Positions 1-10,815 of a stretch of DNA of 64,000 bases are shown piece by piece; within the stretch, counting starts at the first letter, position 1; every line of letters begins with the position of its first letter. The notes beneath the pieces were generated by a model that was not told where the DNA came from, ran no database searches, and saw only the letters and a list, made by a program, of their open reading frames with translations. Source of the stretch: Gerris lacustris (taxonomy: Eukaryota; Arthropoda; Insecta; Hemiptera; Gerridae); NCBI GenBank assembly GCA_951217055.1, contig OX578284.1:43861467-43925466 (forward strand). Direction: 5' to 3'. Position numbers and translations under genes: made by a program.

Positions 1-290
1 AAAAATCAGACGTCTGTGCAGACTCGTAGAGCCTAACTTCTGAGTCAATTTCGATTAAATTTAGCATACATGTTCAAAAAAATCATTCCCTGAAGTGAAA
101 TCGAGGAACAAATGTTCGGAAACGGTTCGAACCATTTTTTATTAAAAAATCCATTTAAAGTCGCATCTAGCCATATTAGTTGTTTTCTCAGGAAAGATCT
201 AGTTTTCGAGGTATTGATGAAAATACATCTGATTTAGCTACAAATCGTTTTAATACTAATTAAATGAAATACAATATTTATCTATATATA
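1..290 (+). repeat. R1 dispersed repeat, internal fragment
   Basis: The stretch has the order of motifs seen in the fullest R1 copy near 46841-47345: a GTCTGTGCAGACTCG-like start, a CGATTAAATTTAGCATACATG segment, and a segment like CCTGAAGTGAAATCGAG. It is cut by the window edge. R1 is a non-coding family of unknown type, defined here only by comparing its copies in this window. Confidence 0.6.
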
Positions 291-2300
291 TAAGTAATTT
301 TGTCGTTGTTTGACCGATTTTTACATCTTTATGCGCGTTTTTAATTTAATGCTACATTCCTGTGGTTTATGGACAGAAGGTATTTTAAGATAATTTAAAT
401 TAAGACTTGTTTCTTTGGAGAAAAACAAGAACTCTTTAAGGAGTAAAGATCAGCACTAAACTCTTTAAAGTTTATTTATAATGACCTGAGTTACACAAAA
501 TCTCGGTTGAAAACTTAGTTGTGTTAAGCTTTAGACTGCTCGTTATTCTTCCTTATTGTAGTTTATTTTTAGTGTAATTCTTGAATATTTTAATGGTTTT
601 AAGTTAGTGTGGTACATGAAGCTTAACTGTTCTTGGGCATTTTTAAGTCTTTTCAAAGTTGTTTTGGTCCTTTTATCTTGGTTCTTTTGGCTTGTTTATT
701 TGTTCCACCTGTCAAGTGCCCCTTGTATTTTTCCTGTTTACATTTAAAAGGTTATTCTTATCACTTGGCCTGTTTTCTTCGGTTATCTTTAGTTTTTAAT
801 GTAAAGTTTACCTTATCTTATCACGATTTTTTTGTTGTCTCCTTAACAAACATGAACAAGAAATATTTTAAGGATTGTTAGGGTAAGTGATTCTTGGTTT
901 ATGTTCGGGGTACTAAAACTTTACAGTGACTACTTTTAAGTTTAGTGTGTACTAGGGCTATTTAAGTTTATGCAGGTGCATTAAGGTTTTTGAAGTGAAG
1001 TAATGGTTAGACAGATAAACGCGGGTGTTTAGTAGTCACGCTTATCAGTGTGTTATCATATCCTCTTTTTGCTCTATTTGTTTATCGTTGGTTTGATGCG
1101 TTGAACTAAGACATCGTTTTTATTTTTTTCTTGATTTTTAGTTTTAAAAGCAATAGTTAAACAAAAAAATATTGTTTTCTGTTATTCTTTTGAGAGAACT
1201 TAAATAAAGCATTATTACAGTGACTAATTTAAGGATGTAATTACGTTTATTTAACTTTAAACAAAAAGGTTTCACGGTAAACACTTCACAAAAGTGCCAA
1301 TTTGATTTGCTTATGTAGGTTGTAATAAAATCACATATACTTAGTTACTGTTTATTATAGGCCTATTTCAACTTCTACAGTTGGGTCATCATCGGCGGAG
1401 TGGTGATGGTTGAATCAGTCTATTTGGTTCCTCGAGTTTTATTCGCCATGGTTATATTTCATAAGATTGGATAGAAACAACAAATTGTATGCTTTATACT
1501 AACTTTTAATCACTCTCTTTAAAATATGAATGATGCTTGTAAGAAAAAATCAAATCGACAGTGAACGTTAAAAAAAAAGTTATCCGTATATAATGATAGA
1601 TTCGAAGTATCTGGGTTGACACAATTCTAGACTGTCTACTCCGGAAGCTTTAAACTTGATATTGTTTCTGCCTTAGCTTTGTAAACTTAGGTTTATTGTA
1701 AACGATCATTACTGTTTTATTTTATTTTTACAATTTTATTTAATTCGTTTTATTGCTTAAAGTTGTTTTAAAATTGCGATTACACGGTGATAGTTCTTAT
1801 GATAGTTATTAGTAGCTGTCATGACTAAAACTATCACTAGTATCTCAGTCATATCTTAAGGAGTGTGTAGACAGCAATTTCATGACAGTTCTATCGAGGT
1901 GACTGGCATGATACACAGTACTCTCGTCATGTAAAGGACGCTAAAGGTATTTCCGATTTTTCTTTCTTTTTTAAGATGGATTTTTTTTTATAGAAATAAT
2001 AATGGTATGCGAAAGAAAAGGGTATGCTTTGTTTAGGCAAAAAGAATCTTTTAAGCAGAAATACCTTTAAGACTTCAGGTAAATAAGTACCTAGCATACC
2101 TTATATTACCTGACTACCTTTAAAACTATTAACAAAAAAGTTAAATCCCTAGAAATTACTCCTATAGCAAAAATGCCTCGAGTTACGCGGAATTCTAAGG
2201 AGGGACAAAACCCACGCCCTCTGGCCCTCCTCCTTTAGCTTTAGAGTATAATTTTTCTGGAATGTGGTTAACGGTAGCTTAGGGGGTTACCCTAGAAATA
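291..2300. other. AT-rich spacer, no gene seen
   Basis: No open frame here has protein-like composition. A segment at about 1795-1940 is rich in CATGACAG and its complement, in both orientations, which makes several small imperfect hairpins. Nothing else is recognisable. Confidence 0.6.
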
Positions 2301-2305
2301 CTCCT

Positions 2306-2440
2306 TATGGAGATTTAAAGAAATCTTGAATACCCTAAATCTTCCTGTTCGTATGGAGATTTAAAAAACCCTTTAAAAACACTAAATCTTTTTTAAAATG
2401 AAGATTTAAAAATTTCTCTTTTAAATTATTCCTGGAAAAA
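2306..2440. repeat. Short degenerate tandem repeat, about 46-bp unit
   Basis: The unit begins TATGGAGATTTAAA at 2306 and 2352, with a decayed third copy near 2399. Each copy also carries an AAATCTT segment, so adjacent copies can pair with each other. Confidence 0.55.
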
Positions 2441-2521
2441 TTAGATTTACTAGGTAAAGAGTAAAGGATCAAGTCCATAAAGATCTATTTTGAAAATCAC
2501 CTTGTAGATCAACTATATTTC

Positions 2522-2700
2522 AATTTTTATTTTTGACTGATATTTGCTATCCTTAATTTTTACTTTTGACTGATTCTTGCTATCCTTAATTTTTACTTTT
2601 GACTGATTCTCTCTATCAATTTTTATTTTTGACTGATATTTGCTATCCTTAATTTTTACTTTTGACTGATTCTCGCTATCCTCAATTTGTATTTAAATTT
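2522..2700. repeat. Minisatellite, about 33-bp unit, five copies
   Basis: The core TTTTGACTGAT followed by a GCTATCCTTAATTTT segment recurs with GAC starts near 2535, 2568, 2601, 2631 and 2663. One unit is a few bases short. The copies are very similar. Confidence 0.8.
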
Positions 2701-4374
2701 CAGTCGATATCTACTTTGTTATCATTCAGTTTTTATTTTACTTCCGTCTTATTCATTCGTTAAATCTGTTATGAATAAATGTAAGGTGGAGGTTGAGTTA
2801 AAAAGGATAACGCAGGAGTTAAAGAGGTATTAAAAGGAGCATACTATTTAGAACTTTTTGAAGAGTAGAAAAAGGAACAAAAAGAAAGCAACAAACTACT
2901 ATAGAAAAAAAATAAACTCCTTTTTTCATGGGAAGGAATAATAAATGACCGGCTTCAGTACAATTAAACAGAGTCTCGTGGAAAAAAGAAAAGAAGGAAA
3001 CCCAAAGAACCGAAGAAGATGAGATCCGAGGAAACAAAGAAGGGGAGGTACTCCAAGTGTGAGAAAATTTTACTTCTTCTTCGATTCTTCAACAGGGAAC
3101 GGGAACGGAGGAACCGAGAGAAGCATGAATAGGAGAACCAGGTTCAAGGAGAATCAAGGGAACAGAATTATTCATATCTTGAAGAAGCAAAAACACAGCG
3201 CTGCGGTTGGCTCGATATTCAAAAGAAGTGTGTAGAGTTTTAGTTTTTATTTTAAAAAATTTAAGAAGAACTGTAACAAAATGATCCTTTTTTAAAAAAG
3301 TACATAGTTCTCTTAGAAAACTCAAAGAGATCTAAAGAACAAAAGAAGTAAAAAAAAGAATCGTAGAGCAAGGTCAGGACTCCGATAGAAGACAAATTGT
3401 TTTCCAACATTCCTCAGCTGTGAATGTTTGATATTTAATAGTTGGGTAATAATACGAACGGAGGAGTTATATTTGCAATACTTGTGTCATATTATCTGTT
3501 TGTTACGCTTGAAACTGTATGAGAAAGGTTTGATTTTGAACTAATACAGTGTAAAGATGTCCCGGCGCGGCGTTACTACGGATTCTAACAAAACACAAGC
3601 ATTTTTAGATTGTTTCGAATGAAAAAAAAAGTATTAAAAGCCTCTTAAGAGATAAGTGTTATTGGCAAAGTATTACTATGAATGTATTTGTGTATTTTAT
3701 TTATTTTTTCTTTACAGTATCTTATTCTTATAAATAATATAAAAATAGTTTCACAATTGTATTCTGGCAAATAAACTTTAAGGGAACAAAATTAATGTGT
3801 TAATTTAAAACATAAAAAAGATAACTTATTAAATAGCAGCTAATATTGGTTTATTTAATTGGTCATCTTCAAAGAACTGATCATTAGCTATTGCTGGTGT
3901 TTTTACTATAAGTTGATCAGCTTTCCTCTTTGAGTTTTATGCCACTCTGATTTCCATAAAATGTTGGTGAAAACTACTAATTTTATACAAAAAATCACCC
4001 AGTAATTGTAATACTATATAAGAATAAAACTATAAAGAAATAAAACAGAAAAAAGAATAAAACTGAGTGTTTTTAAGTGTAAACGTAGTAATCGGTTCAT
4101 TGTTGCAACCGCAATAACTAATATTTATTTAAAACTGACTTTTTAATTGGATTTGTTGCAACCAATCTTTTATCTGGGACATTATTAATGAAAATGTACT
4201 AATGCATTTTTACTTAGGAATAGGTATATGTATTATTAATTAGAAATGTATAATTACGTGTATCGTTTACGCTAATAAGCCCTTGCAACTTTAAAGTTTA
4301 ATGTAATGCAGAATTTAAACGTAGTCAGCTACTAGAAATTGAAGATATTGAGAATATTTAGTAATAAGTCAGAG
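2700..4374. other. Spacer with purine-rich block, no gene seen
   Basis: About 2760-3390 is strongly purine-rich on the + strand (GGAA, GAAG and AAGAAG runs). The - strand frames there encode Ser/Phe/Leu-rich low-complexity peptides, so I treat them as compositional. The remainder is plain AT-rich sequence. Confidence 0.5.
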
Positions 4375-4915
4375 AGCATTGTGACGGCGCGAAAATTCAA
4401 TGATGATATTTTGATGGGGTTAAAAAAGTATTTTCCAAATTTTTAAGTTTTTTTTTTAAATAATGCCCGTTTGTCAATTGTAGTCTTTGCGGATGTGTGT
4501 AGCTCAAACAACTTGACCAATTTCAATTAAATTTGGCGATCAGGTTCAGAATAATCCTACCCCAAGAAATTGAGAAATGAATTTAAGTCTAAATTTGGGA
4601 GCGCTGTTCCCACATAAAAAAAAAAATCTTGAAAACAGTTCCAACTATTTTGATTTAAAATGTATAATAATGTAAAACGTAGCCCATTTAAATACCAATT
4701 TGACTATTTATATGTATATTAGTCGATTTCCCAGGTAAAATGTAATTCCTGAGAAAATATATAGCTATAAACGCAAACCGTAAAAGGTGAAGATCGATTT
4801 CACCCCTTGGGAGGAATTATTTGTGTTGCTAATTTTGTTAAAATGTTTAATATTGATTAAATGTATCCACGAAAACACGAAACAATTTACAAATGGAAAA
4901 AATCGGTCAAAGACA
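4375..4915 (+). repeat. R1 dispersed repeat copy
   Basis: The copy starts with GTGACGGCGCGAAAATTC, continues through CCAATTTCAATTAAATTTGG, a CCCCAAGAAATTGAG segment and AAATTTGGGAGCGC, and ends in the ATTAAATGTATCCACGAAAAC tail. It lies head-to-head with the next copy. Confidence 0.7.
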
Positions 4916-4924
4916 ACTTAGACA

Positions 4925-5330
4925 AACGAGGTCATAATTACTTGGCCCATTGTTTTTCATTTATTAGTTTTTGTTGGTACATTTAATTATTATTGAACAT
5001 TTTATCAAATGTTATCATAAAAATAACTTCTCCTCGGCGTGGAATAGAACCCGGCCTCCAGATTTTTCCCGGGAAAACAAAACTGCTTATATCGTTAGAT
5101 TCGTATTTAAATTGACTACATTTTAATTCGTTTTTAATCAAAATCAACGGAACCGTTTTCGAAAAATATTTTTTTACACGTTTTTGGGGTTTACCGCCCC
5201 CAAATTTGGAGCTAAAATTTATTTCTCGATTTTAGACACAGGGTACCTCAAAACGTGTAAATCCATCAAAAATCGAATTTTCGCGTGATCACTATACTTT
5301 CCCTTTTTATTATGAGAAAGTAAAAAAGAA
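4925..5330 (-). repeat. R1 dispersed repeat copy, inverted
   Basis: Read on the - strand it has the R1 tail, a GGCCGGGTTC B-box-like segment, the CCAAATTTGGGGGCGG segment and a GCGCGAAAATTCG start in mirror order. About ten bases separate it from the + strand copy. Confidence 0.7.
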
Positions 5331-6931
5331 AAAAAAATGCATTTAATACAGCACACTGAATGAAGAAATTATATCCTACACGATAAAAAACAGACTTAAA
5401 CATCTTATCACGACCTAGTTTTTATTAAACTTTGATAACACTGCTACTATTGCGTGCTATGGTAGACTTATCGACTAAACAAAGCCTCTTTACAAATCTC
5501 ATAATATTACAAATTACAACACTGCCTTTAGCTTCTAGCGCCACGACAACTAATCATAGCGGAACGACACAGAGCTTCTCATAACTACCGGGCCAATGCC
5601 GAACAAGAAAACTGCAATATAATAAAAAACCTTCGTAATAAATGCTATTCGTAAATAACGCAAGGAGAAAGAAAAACGGGAAAATAGTTATTTAGTTTGA
5701 TTTCGTGGATGAAGCCACCTGACAGTGCTTTCTTATTCGAGGCGGTCACGCATCGTGTCCTATGACTCTGAGTTACGCAACAGTGCTGTAACGTTCACGA
5801 CCCTCTAGTATATTAATATGCCATCTTGATTATAACCTTAACATTATTAACATACTACCAAAAAAAAATTGTTTTTAATTCACTTTTAGTCTTCTATTTA
5901 TAGATTCAAAGACAAAAATAAAACAGACAGATAACAAGTGGATTAAGACTCCAATTAACAGGTGCTATAACGATAACGTACATCATGTTTTTTTTTTCAC
6001 GAATCTTGTTAAATTGACTTAGTAAGTAAAGCGCTCAAGTCGTAAGTATAGTCTCTTCAATAGTAGGTCTTCGGTTTAATCGATTAATAAAATGTACAAG
6101 TCGTACATAATCGCTTTGAAAGTACATCTCCAGTTGTTTCGATACGTCCTAGGTAATTATAGTGCGACTCTTTATAATATACAAAAATACCCGAATGCGG
6201 CTCATCTCATTGACCTCGTGTGTGCCCACTCCTGCTATAGACAGTGTATATGTCCTTTACACGTCTACTGTCTACTCGATGTGCCAATCAGTATATTTGA
6301 CGAAAACAGCAACCAACTGTAATACCAAACTGCGCATGATCAAAAATCTTTTACCAAATATATGACGATGTTATAGAAATTATTAGTTGTTTTGACTAAG
6401 ATTTTGTGGTACCACTTCAAAATTATGACTATAGAGGTTAATAAAAAGTAACACAACAATATTGTCACCATGTATAATTACAATGTTATAGGTTACGAAA
6501 AGTTGGAATACGTCAAAAATCGATATCCCTCAAGGAAAATGAACATTTTCAACTGTAATATAAAACAAGTTAAAATAGCAGATAGGAAGGATCAGTCAAA
6601 AATTGCAAATTTAGTGATCTTCTGAAGTTTAAAGACCATTAATAATTTATTGAAAACAGAAATCTATTTATTGTTCCGAGACGTCAGCATTGGTTTAACA
6701 TTTTTTTTTGACTAATTTTATCTGGGCTATCATTGGCCTAGAACAACCAGGAGACAAGAGTGGAACTAAAGATTGGCTAATGCAGCAGGAGCAGGATATA
6801 CCTGGAAGGAGGCCATATGTTCGATAGCGCTGCTTTGTTGAGGGCCTATGCTCTTAAAAGAGCGACACACATAATTAAAGTCCTTGCTATTATTACTCTT
6901 TCAATAACTGTAATACGAAGACAGTTATCCG
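5331..6931. other. AT-rich spacer, no gene seen
   Basis: Overlapping + strand frames at 6092-6365 are open in two registers and have no recognisable domain, so I do not call them genes. No repeat unit is clear. Confidence 0.5.
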
Positions 6932-7222
6932 AGTACAACTAAAGAATGAATAAACTCTACATTAGTTCCAACTTTGGAAACTGTTTTGTTTACTTTAGTT
7001 TTAGTTTACCATTATCATTGAAACCGTCTGCATAAAAGAGTCTAGTTCATATCTGCCGGAGGATTTCGCGTTAGAGATTTAGCGTACAACTGAATAATGA
7101 TGAAATTCTTCAGTAGTTCCAACTTTGGAAATATTTTGCCAACAGTTGCCACTATTAATGAAACCGTCTCCATAAAAGGATCTAGTTCATATACCGGAGG
7201 AGTCCACGTTAGAAATTTAGCG
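6932..7222. repeat. Diverged tandem duplication, about 152-bp unit
   Basis: The first copy starts GTACAACTAAAGAATGA at 6932 and the second GTACAACTGAATAATGA at 7084. Both contain AGTTCCAACTTTGGAAA, TGAAACCGTCT, CATAAAAG and TCTAGTTCATAT in the same order. The open frame at 7097-7336 runs across it and is incidental. Confidence 0.75.
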
Positions 7223-7261
7223 AATCCCGTCGCTTCAAACCCACTGAAGGGAACGAAAATG

Positions 7262-7400
7262 TGGCATCAGGGAACATTTTTGGTCTCGTGTCTGTCAGTC
7301 TGTCTGTCAACTATATTGCGAATTATCATATCTTAAAAACTAAATATGTCCGATTTTAATGAAATTTGGATAATAACCCTCCATTAATTTTAACCTGCTC
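7262..7400 (+). repeat. R2 dispersed repeat fragment
   Basis: It contains GGCATCAGGGAACATTTTTGG, a run of GTCTGTC, TATCTTAAAAACTA and CCGATTTTAATGAAATTTGG, in the order seen in the fuller R2 copies at 13265-13660 and 42345-42745. Confidence 0.6.
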
Positions 7401-8638
7401 TCCCCATTTAACATTGACTTATAATAAATGCGAACCCGGTGGAAATCGGAATAAGAATAAGCCTAAACAACTCTTTCAATTCTCTGGTCAGTGCAGTATA
7501 TTGAAACACTCATACTTTGAAATCAACTCATTATACTTTATTTTACATCTGCCAGTAGTATGACGTAACAAGGCTATGAAGTAGACGTGTTAGCAGACGT
7601 TCTTTACTCTGTTTCATGTTTGATAAGAAATAAGCTTGTTTCTTAAAATAATCAACTTTATTCATACATATTTTTTCTTAGACATTATGAATTTGTAGTT
7701 TATACTCTAACCAGTGGTATTACTGACTATGATGTATTTATTATTAACTATGTTTTTAAACGCTTGGTGTTAATGAGTTAAAGAATTTAAGAGAGACAAG
7801 GCTTGTAGTAAAGTTGTAAAGGGGGCTTGCTGAAGTCAGCTCTGGAGCTTGGATAGATCGTGACTTTTAAACCTACCTCGTTCCATGACTCATATTTCTC
7901 CATAAAGACCCAACCTCAGGCAAATATTCCCTCAACAATATCCCAGTGTTAACTGTTACAACATCCGTCTGTACCTCCACTCACCCCCTGGTCCGTATTA
8001 TCATCAAAACTATATTCGTGCTCTTACGTTCTTGATTTTTTATTGCAATAGGTATTTACATTGTTATGACGTATTAAATTCATTCTTGTTTCGTTTTTCA
8101 ATTCCTGTGTACAGAGAAACCCTGAGATAACGAGTTTATGAATTATGAATGATGTCACGATAAAAAAATAAAAATCTCATTCCAAACATCATACACTACT
8201 TATTATTCCATGGTTAAATTGTATCATTAAATGTAATCAAATATCGATCTTTTATATATTTATTATAATACATATTTACTTGATGATAACTCTTAGATAA
8301 ATATTAACAAGGTCGTTATGTTCCTGCGTTATTTATTTTTAGTTTAATATCATTCATATTCTCTTTACATTTGTTTTAAAAGTTATAACAAATAATTTAA
8401 ACCGTCCTATATTCACTCGATTTTATTTAGTAAATATAAATGTAATTAACTAATATTGACTGAGTTAGCCACTTAGCAAATATTCGCTTAGCCCCTCGCG
8501 CTAAGTTAATTACACTGATTGTGCTTACCAATTTGATCATATTATTGCTGTAACACAAACAATTTTTTTTATAAAATTTAAGTTTTGTCTGTTCATTGCT
8601 CAGAATTAGAAAATGTTTGTATAATTTTTCAGTTCATA
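7401..8638. other. AT-rich spacer, no gene seen
   Basis: No coding frame, RNA gene or repeat is recognisable. Confidence 0.5.
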
Positions 8639-8640
8639 TA

Positions 8641-9041
8641 CAGTAAAACCTCGCTTACACGACCCTCAATAACACGACAACCTCAATTACAAGTCCAATT
8701 TTCAAATCCCCTCGAGATTGTCATAACACATAATGTTAAATTAACCTCTATAACGCGACTATTATTTATTATCCAAACAACCTCTATAACACGGATTTTT
8801 TTCCAATTCACAACGTAACTCAGAACGTCTTTAACAAGTCGTTTTGAGAAGTCAACCTCTATAACATGACTATACAGGAATGGGTCGACCTTGAACAAGT
8901 CTAGACTTGAAAACCCCGCCCTCGATAACGCGATTGATAGCTAAAATAACCTTTATAACACGACCCTCAACAAAAAGACCACCTCGATAACAAGACTGTT
9001 TCCCTAATCCCCTTGAGACACTTCTTATCGAGGTTCTACTG
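8641..9041. mobile_element. pogo/Tc1-mariner-like MITE
   Basis: The ends are inverted: CAGTAAAACCTCG at the left and the complement of CAGTAGAACCTCG at the right. Both are flanked by TA (8639-8640 and 9042-9043), the target duplication of the Tc1/mariner-pogo superfamily. The 401-bp interior has about a dozen degenerate copies of a CCTCTATAACACGAC-like motif and no transposase, so it is non-autonomous. The short open frames on both strands here are shadows of that internal repeat. Confidence 0.85.
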
Positions 9042-9384
9042 TATTACCAAAACCGAATACTGCCTTATTTTTTTTAATTGTATGTACGTCTGTCGCCACT
9101 GGTCTGACTTTACAGGAGCAAAACTGGCTTAACGAAATCCACTCATTTTTAAGAAGAGGTGTGCGCTGTAGTTGTATAGGCTTGGATTTATAAAAAGATA
9201 TCGAGCATAATTAAATTTATTCACAATTCTTGTTTTAAAAAACACGCTTTAGATATTTGCTTAACAAGAGTGCTTATTGATTTTTTACTTCAATTCTGCC
9301 AATTAGTGTGGCACATAGCTTCCACTTTAATTATTAATTCTTTAACAACCTATTTTTGTCAAATTTATTTCTTAATTTTCTTCC

Positions 9385-9475
9385 GGATTTTTTTAAATCT
9401 GTAATTTTTATTTTTTTATATGAATTAAAGTATTAATTTAGAAAAATTTAAAGAGCTCAGACGGTTAAATTGCGA
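9385..9475 (-). repeat. R2 dispersed repeat, tail fragment
   Basis: The segment ATGAATTAAAGTATTAATTTAG followed by AAAGAGCTCAGACGG matches the start of the inverted R2 copy at 37400-37900 and the complement of the end of the copy at 42345-42745. Confidence 0.55.
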
Positions 9476-10230
9476 TTGCGGGGTATTGTTTTTCTTAATA
9501 ATGGAATGAATCAAGTATAATATCATTGTCCTGATTTTTTTTTAACTTTGACTCGCTCCCAGGAATCAAAGCGTTTCAGCCTAATGCACTTATCACTGAG
9601 CTTTGATAGAGGTATGATTTTTACTTGTACGAATCCAAATAGATATACAAATGCCAATTATACAAAATATAAGCGCAATAATTTCTACAATATCTAGTTT
9701 TTCCAAGATTTCAAGCTCGAAAAACTCGATAAGATAAGAGGTGTGACTTGATAAGAGATATTTAGCTAGAATAGAACACTGAGTGTGTATTATGTTATTG
9801 TATCTTTAAATTAAAAATGAAAATCAATCATCTTGTTCGAGTCTCTGGCACAGGATGTATATTTTTATCCTTCTTTCTTCCTTTCTCTTCTATATTATTT
9901 TTTTGCTTCAAGCATAACAAAAAAGAAGCTGACGGTGGCAATGATAATTTTGAAGAACGAACATGGGCACAAACTTTTTTATTTTTACATACACTCAAAT
10001 CATCAAATGCTCTTATATAAAGCTTGAATATTAAGCTCACCTCTAAAAACGAATACACAGAACCATTTTAAGGTCAGTGGTAATGTCTGTATTAGAAACG
10101 TTGGTGATGACTTGACTCATGGGAGAGAAAAATCTATGGACCAGTCTCCAGGAATAACGAGTGAAGTATTCGAACTAACCAGATATTTATTGCCTTTAAC
10201 AAGAATTAACTCTAGGCACAGAAATTAAGC
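9476..10230. other. AT-rich spacer, no gene seen
   Basis: Three open frames at 9817-10058 overlap on both strands and in different registers. None has a recognisable domain. Confidence 0.5.
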
Positions 10231-10480
10231 GAGGGCGATTAAGATGGCCAGGACATGTGGAGAGAGCTCTGTCAGCAAGATTTATCGGCCTGATGGCTGA
10301 AGACTATGGGCCCGACCATGCTAGAGGTGGCTGGACGACGTTGAGGAGGATCTGCGGAGGCCTAATGTAAGGCGATGGAGAAAGATGGCACAAGACAGGG
10401 AGGAGTTCAAGAGGATCTTAGAGGATGTCCGAGCTCTTCAAGGGATCTTACGCCTAAGAGCAGTAGTAGCAGTAAGTTTT
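10231..10480 (+). pseudogene. Relic of non-LTR retrotransposon ORF2 C-terminus
   Basis: One frame near the start reads RLRWPGHVER and another further on reads WLDDVEEDLRR, then RRWRKMAQDREEFKRIL and DVRALQGI. This is the usual C-terminal signature of reverse transcriptase polyproteins of LINE-type elements. The register changes between the two parts and an in-frame TAG lies just before WLDD, so it is broken. Only the last 80 or so residues remain. The catalytic RT and endonuclease domains are absent. The clade (RTE-like or other) cannot be set from so little. The GC-richer composition contrasts with the surroundings, as expected of a young insertion. Confidence 0.8.
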
Positions 10481-10639
10481 AAGTTTAATTTCAATCGTCT
10501 GCACATGCACATTTAATATTGAATAAAAATAAATGTGACACACCACTGGGAACCGAGGTCCAAAAAGCCACTCTTTTAATTGCCAGTAGGATCATATTGT
10601 TTTTCTGAATTTTGTTAATGTTCTAAGTTTTTAGTAACA

Positions 10640-10815
10640 TCAATATTATGAAATCGATCTCATTATATGTAATTTTTTACTACGTTTTGATTAGCTTGCT
10701 TACTTGTTTGCTTGTCCAGTACAAATCTTGCAATCGACTTTTAACTAGCATCCCGAGTAGCTAGACATTTGAAACTTTTAGCATAGCTCAGAGCACGATG
10801 GTTATATCTTATTAT
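10640..10815 (-). repeat. R4 dispersed repeat copy
   Basis: The run CCGAGTAGCTAGACATTTG plus GCATAGCTCAGAGCACGATG is the near-complement of 41389-41458. The neighbouring ACTACGTTTTGAT segment also matches. This is a two-copy family in the window. Confidence 0.65.

Noticed and set aside
2819..3325. Two - strand open frames of 72 and 78 codons
   Set aside because: They lie in a purine-rich block and encode low-complexity Ser/Phe/Leu peptides with no domain or supporting signals.
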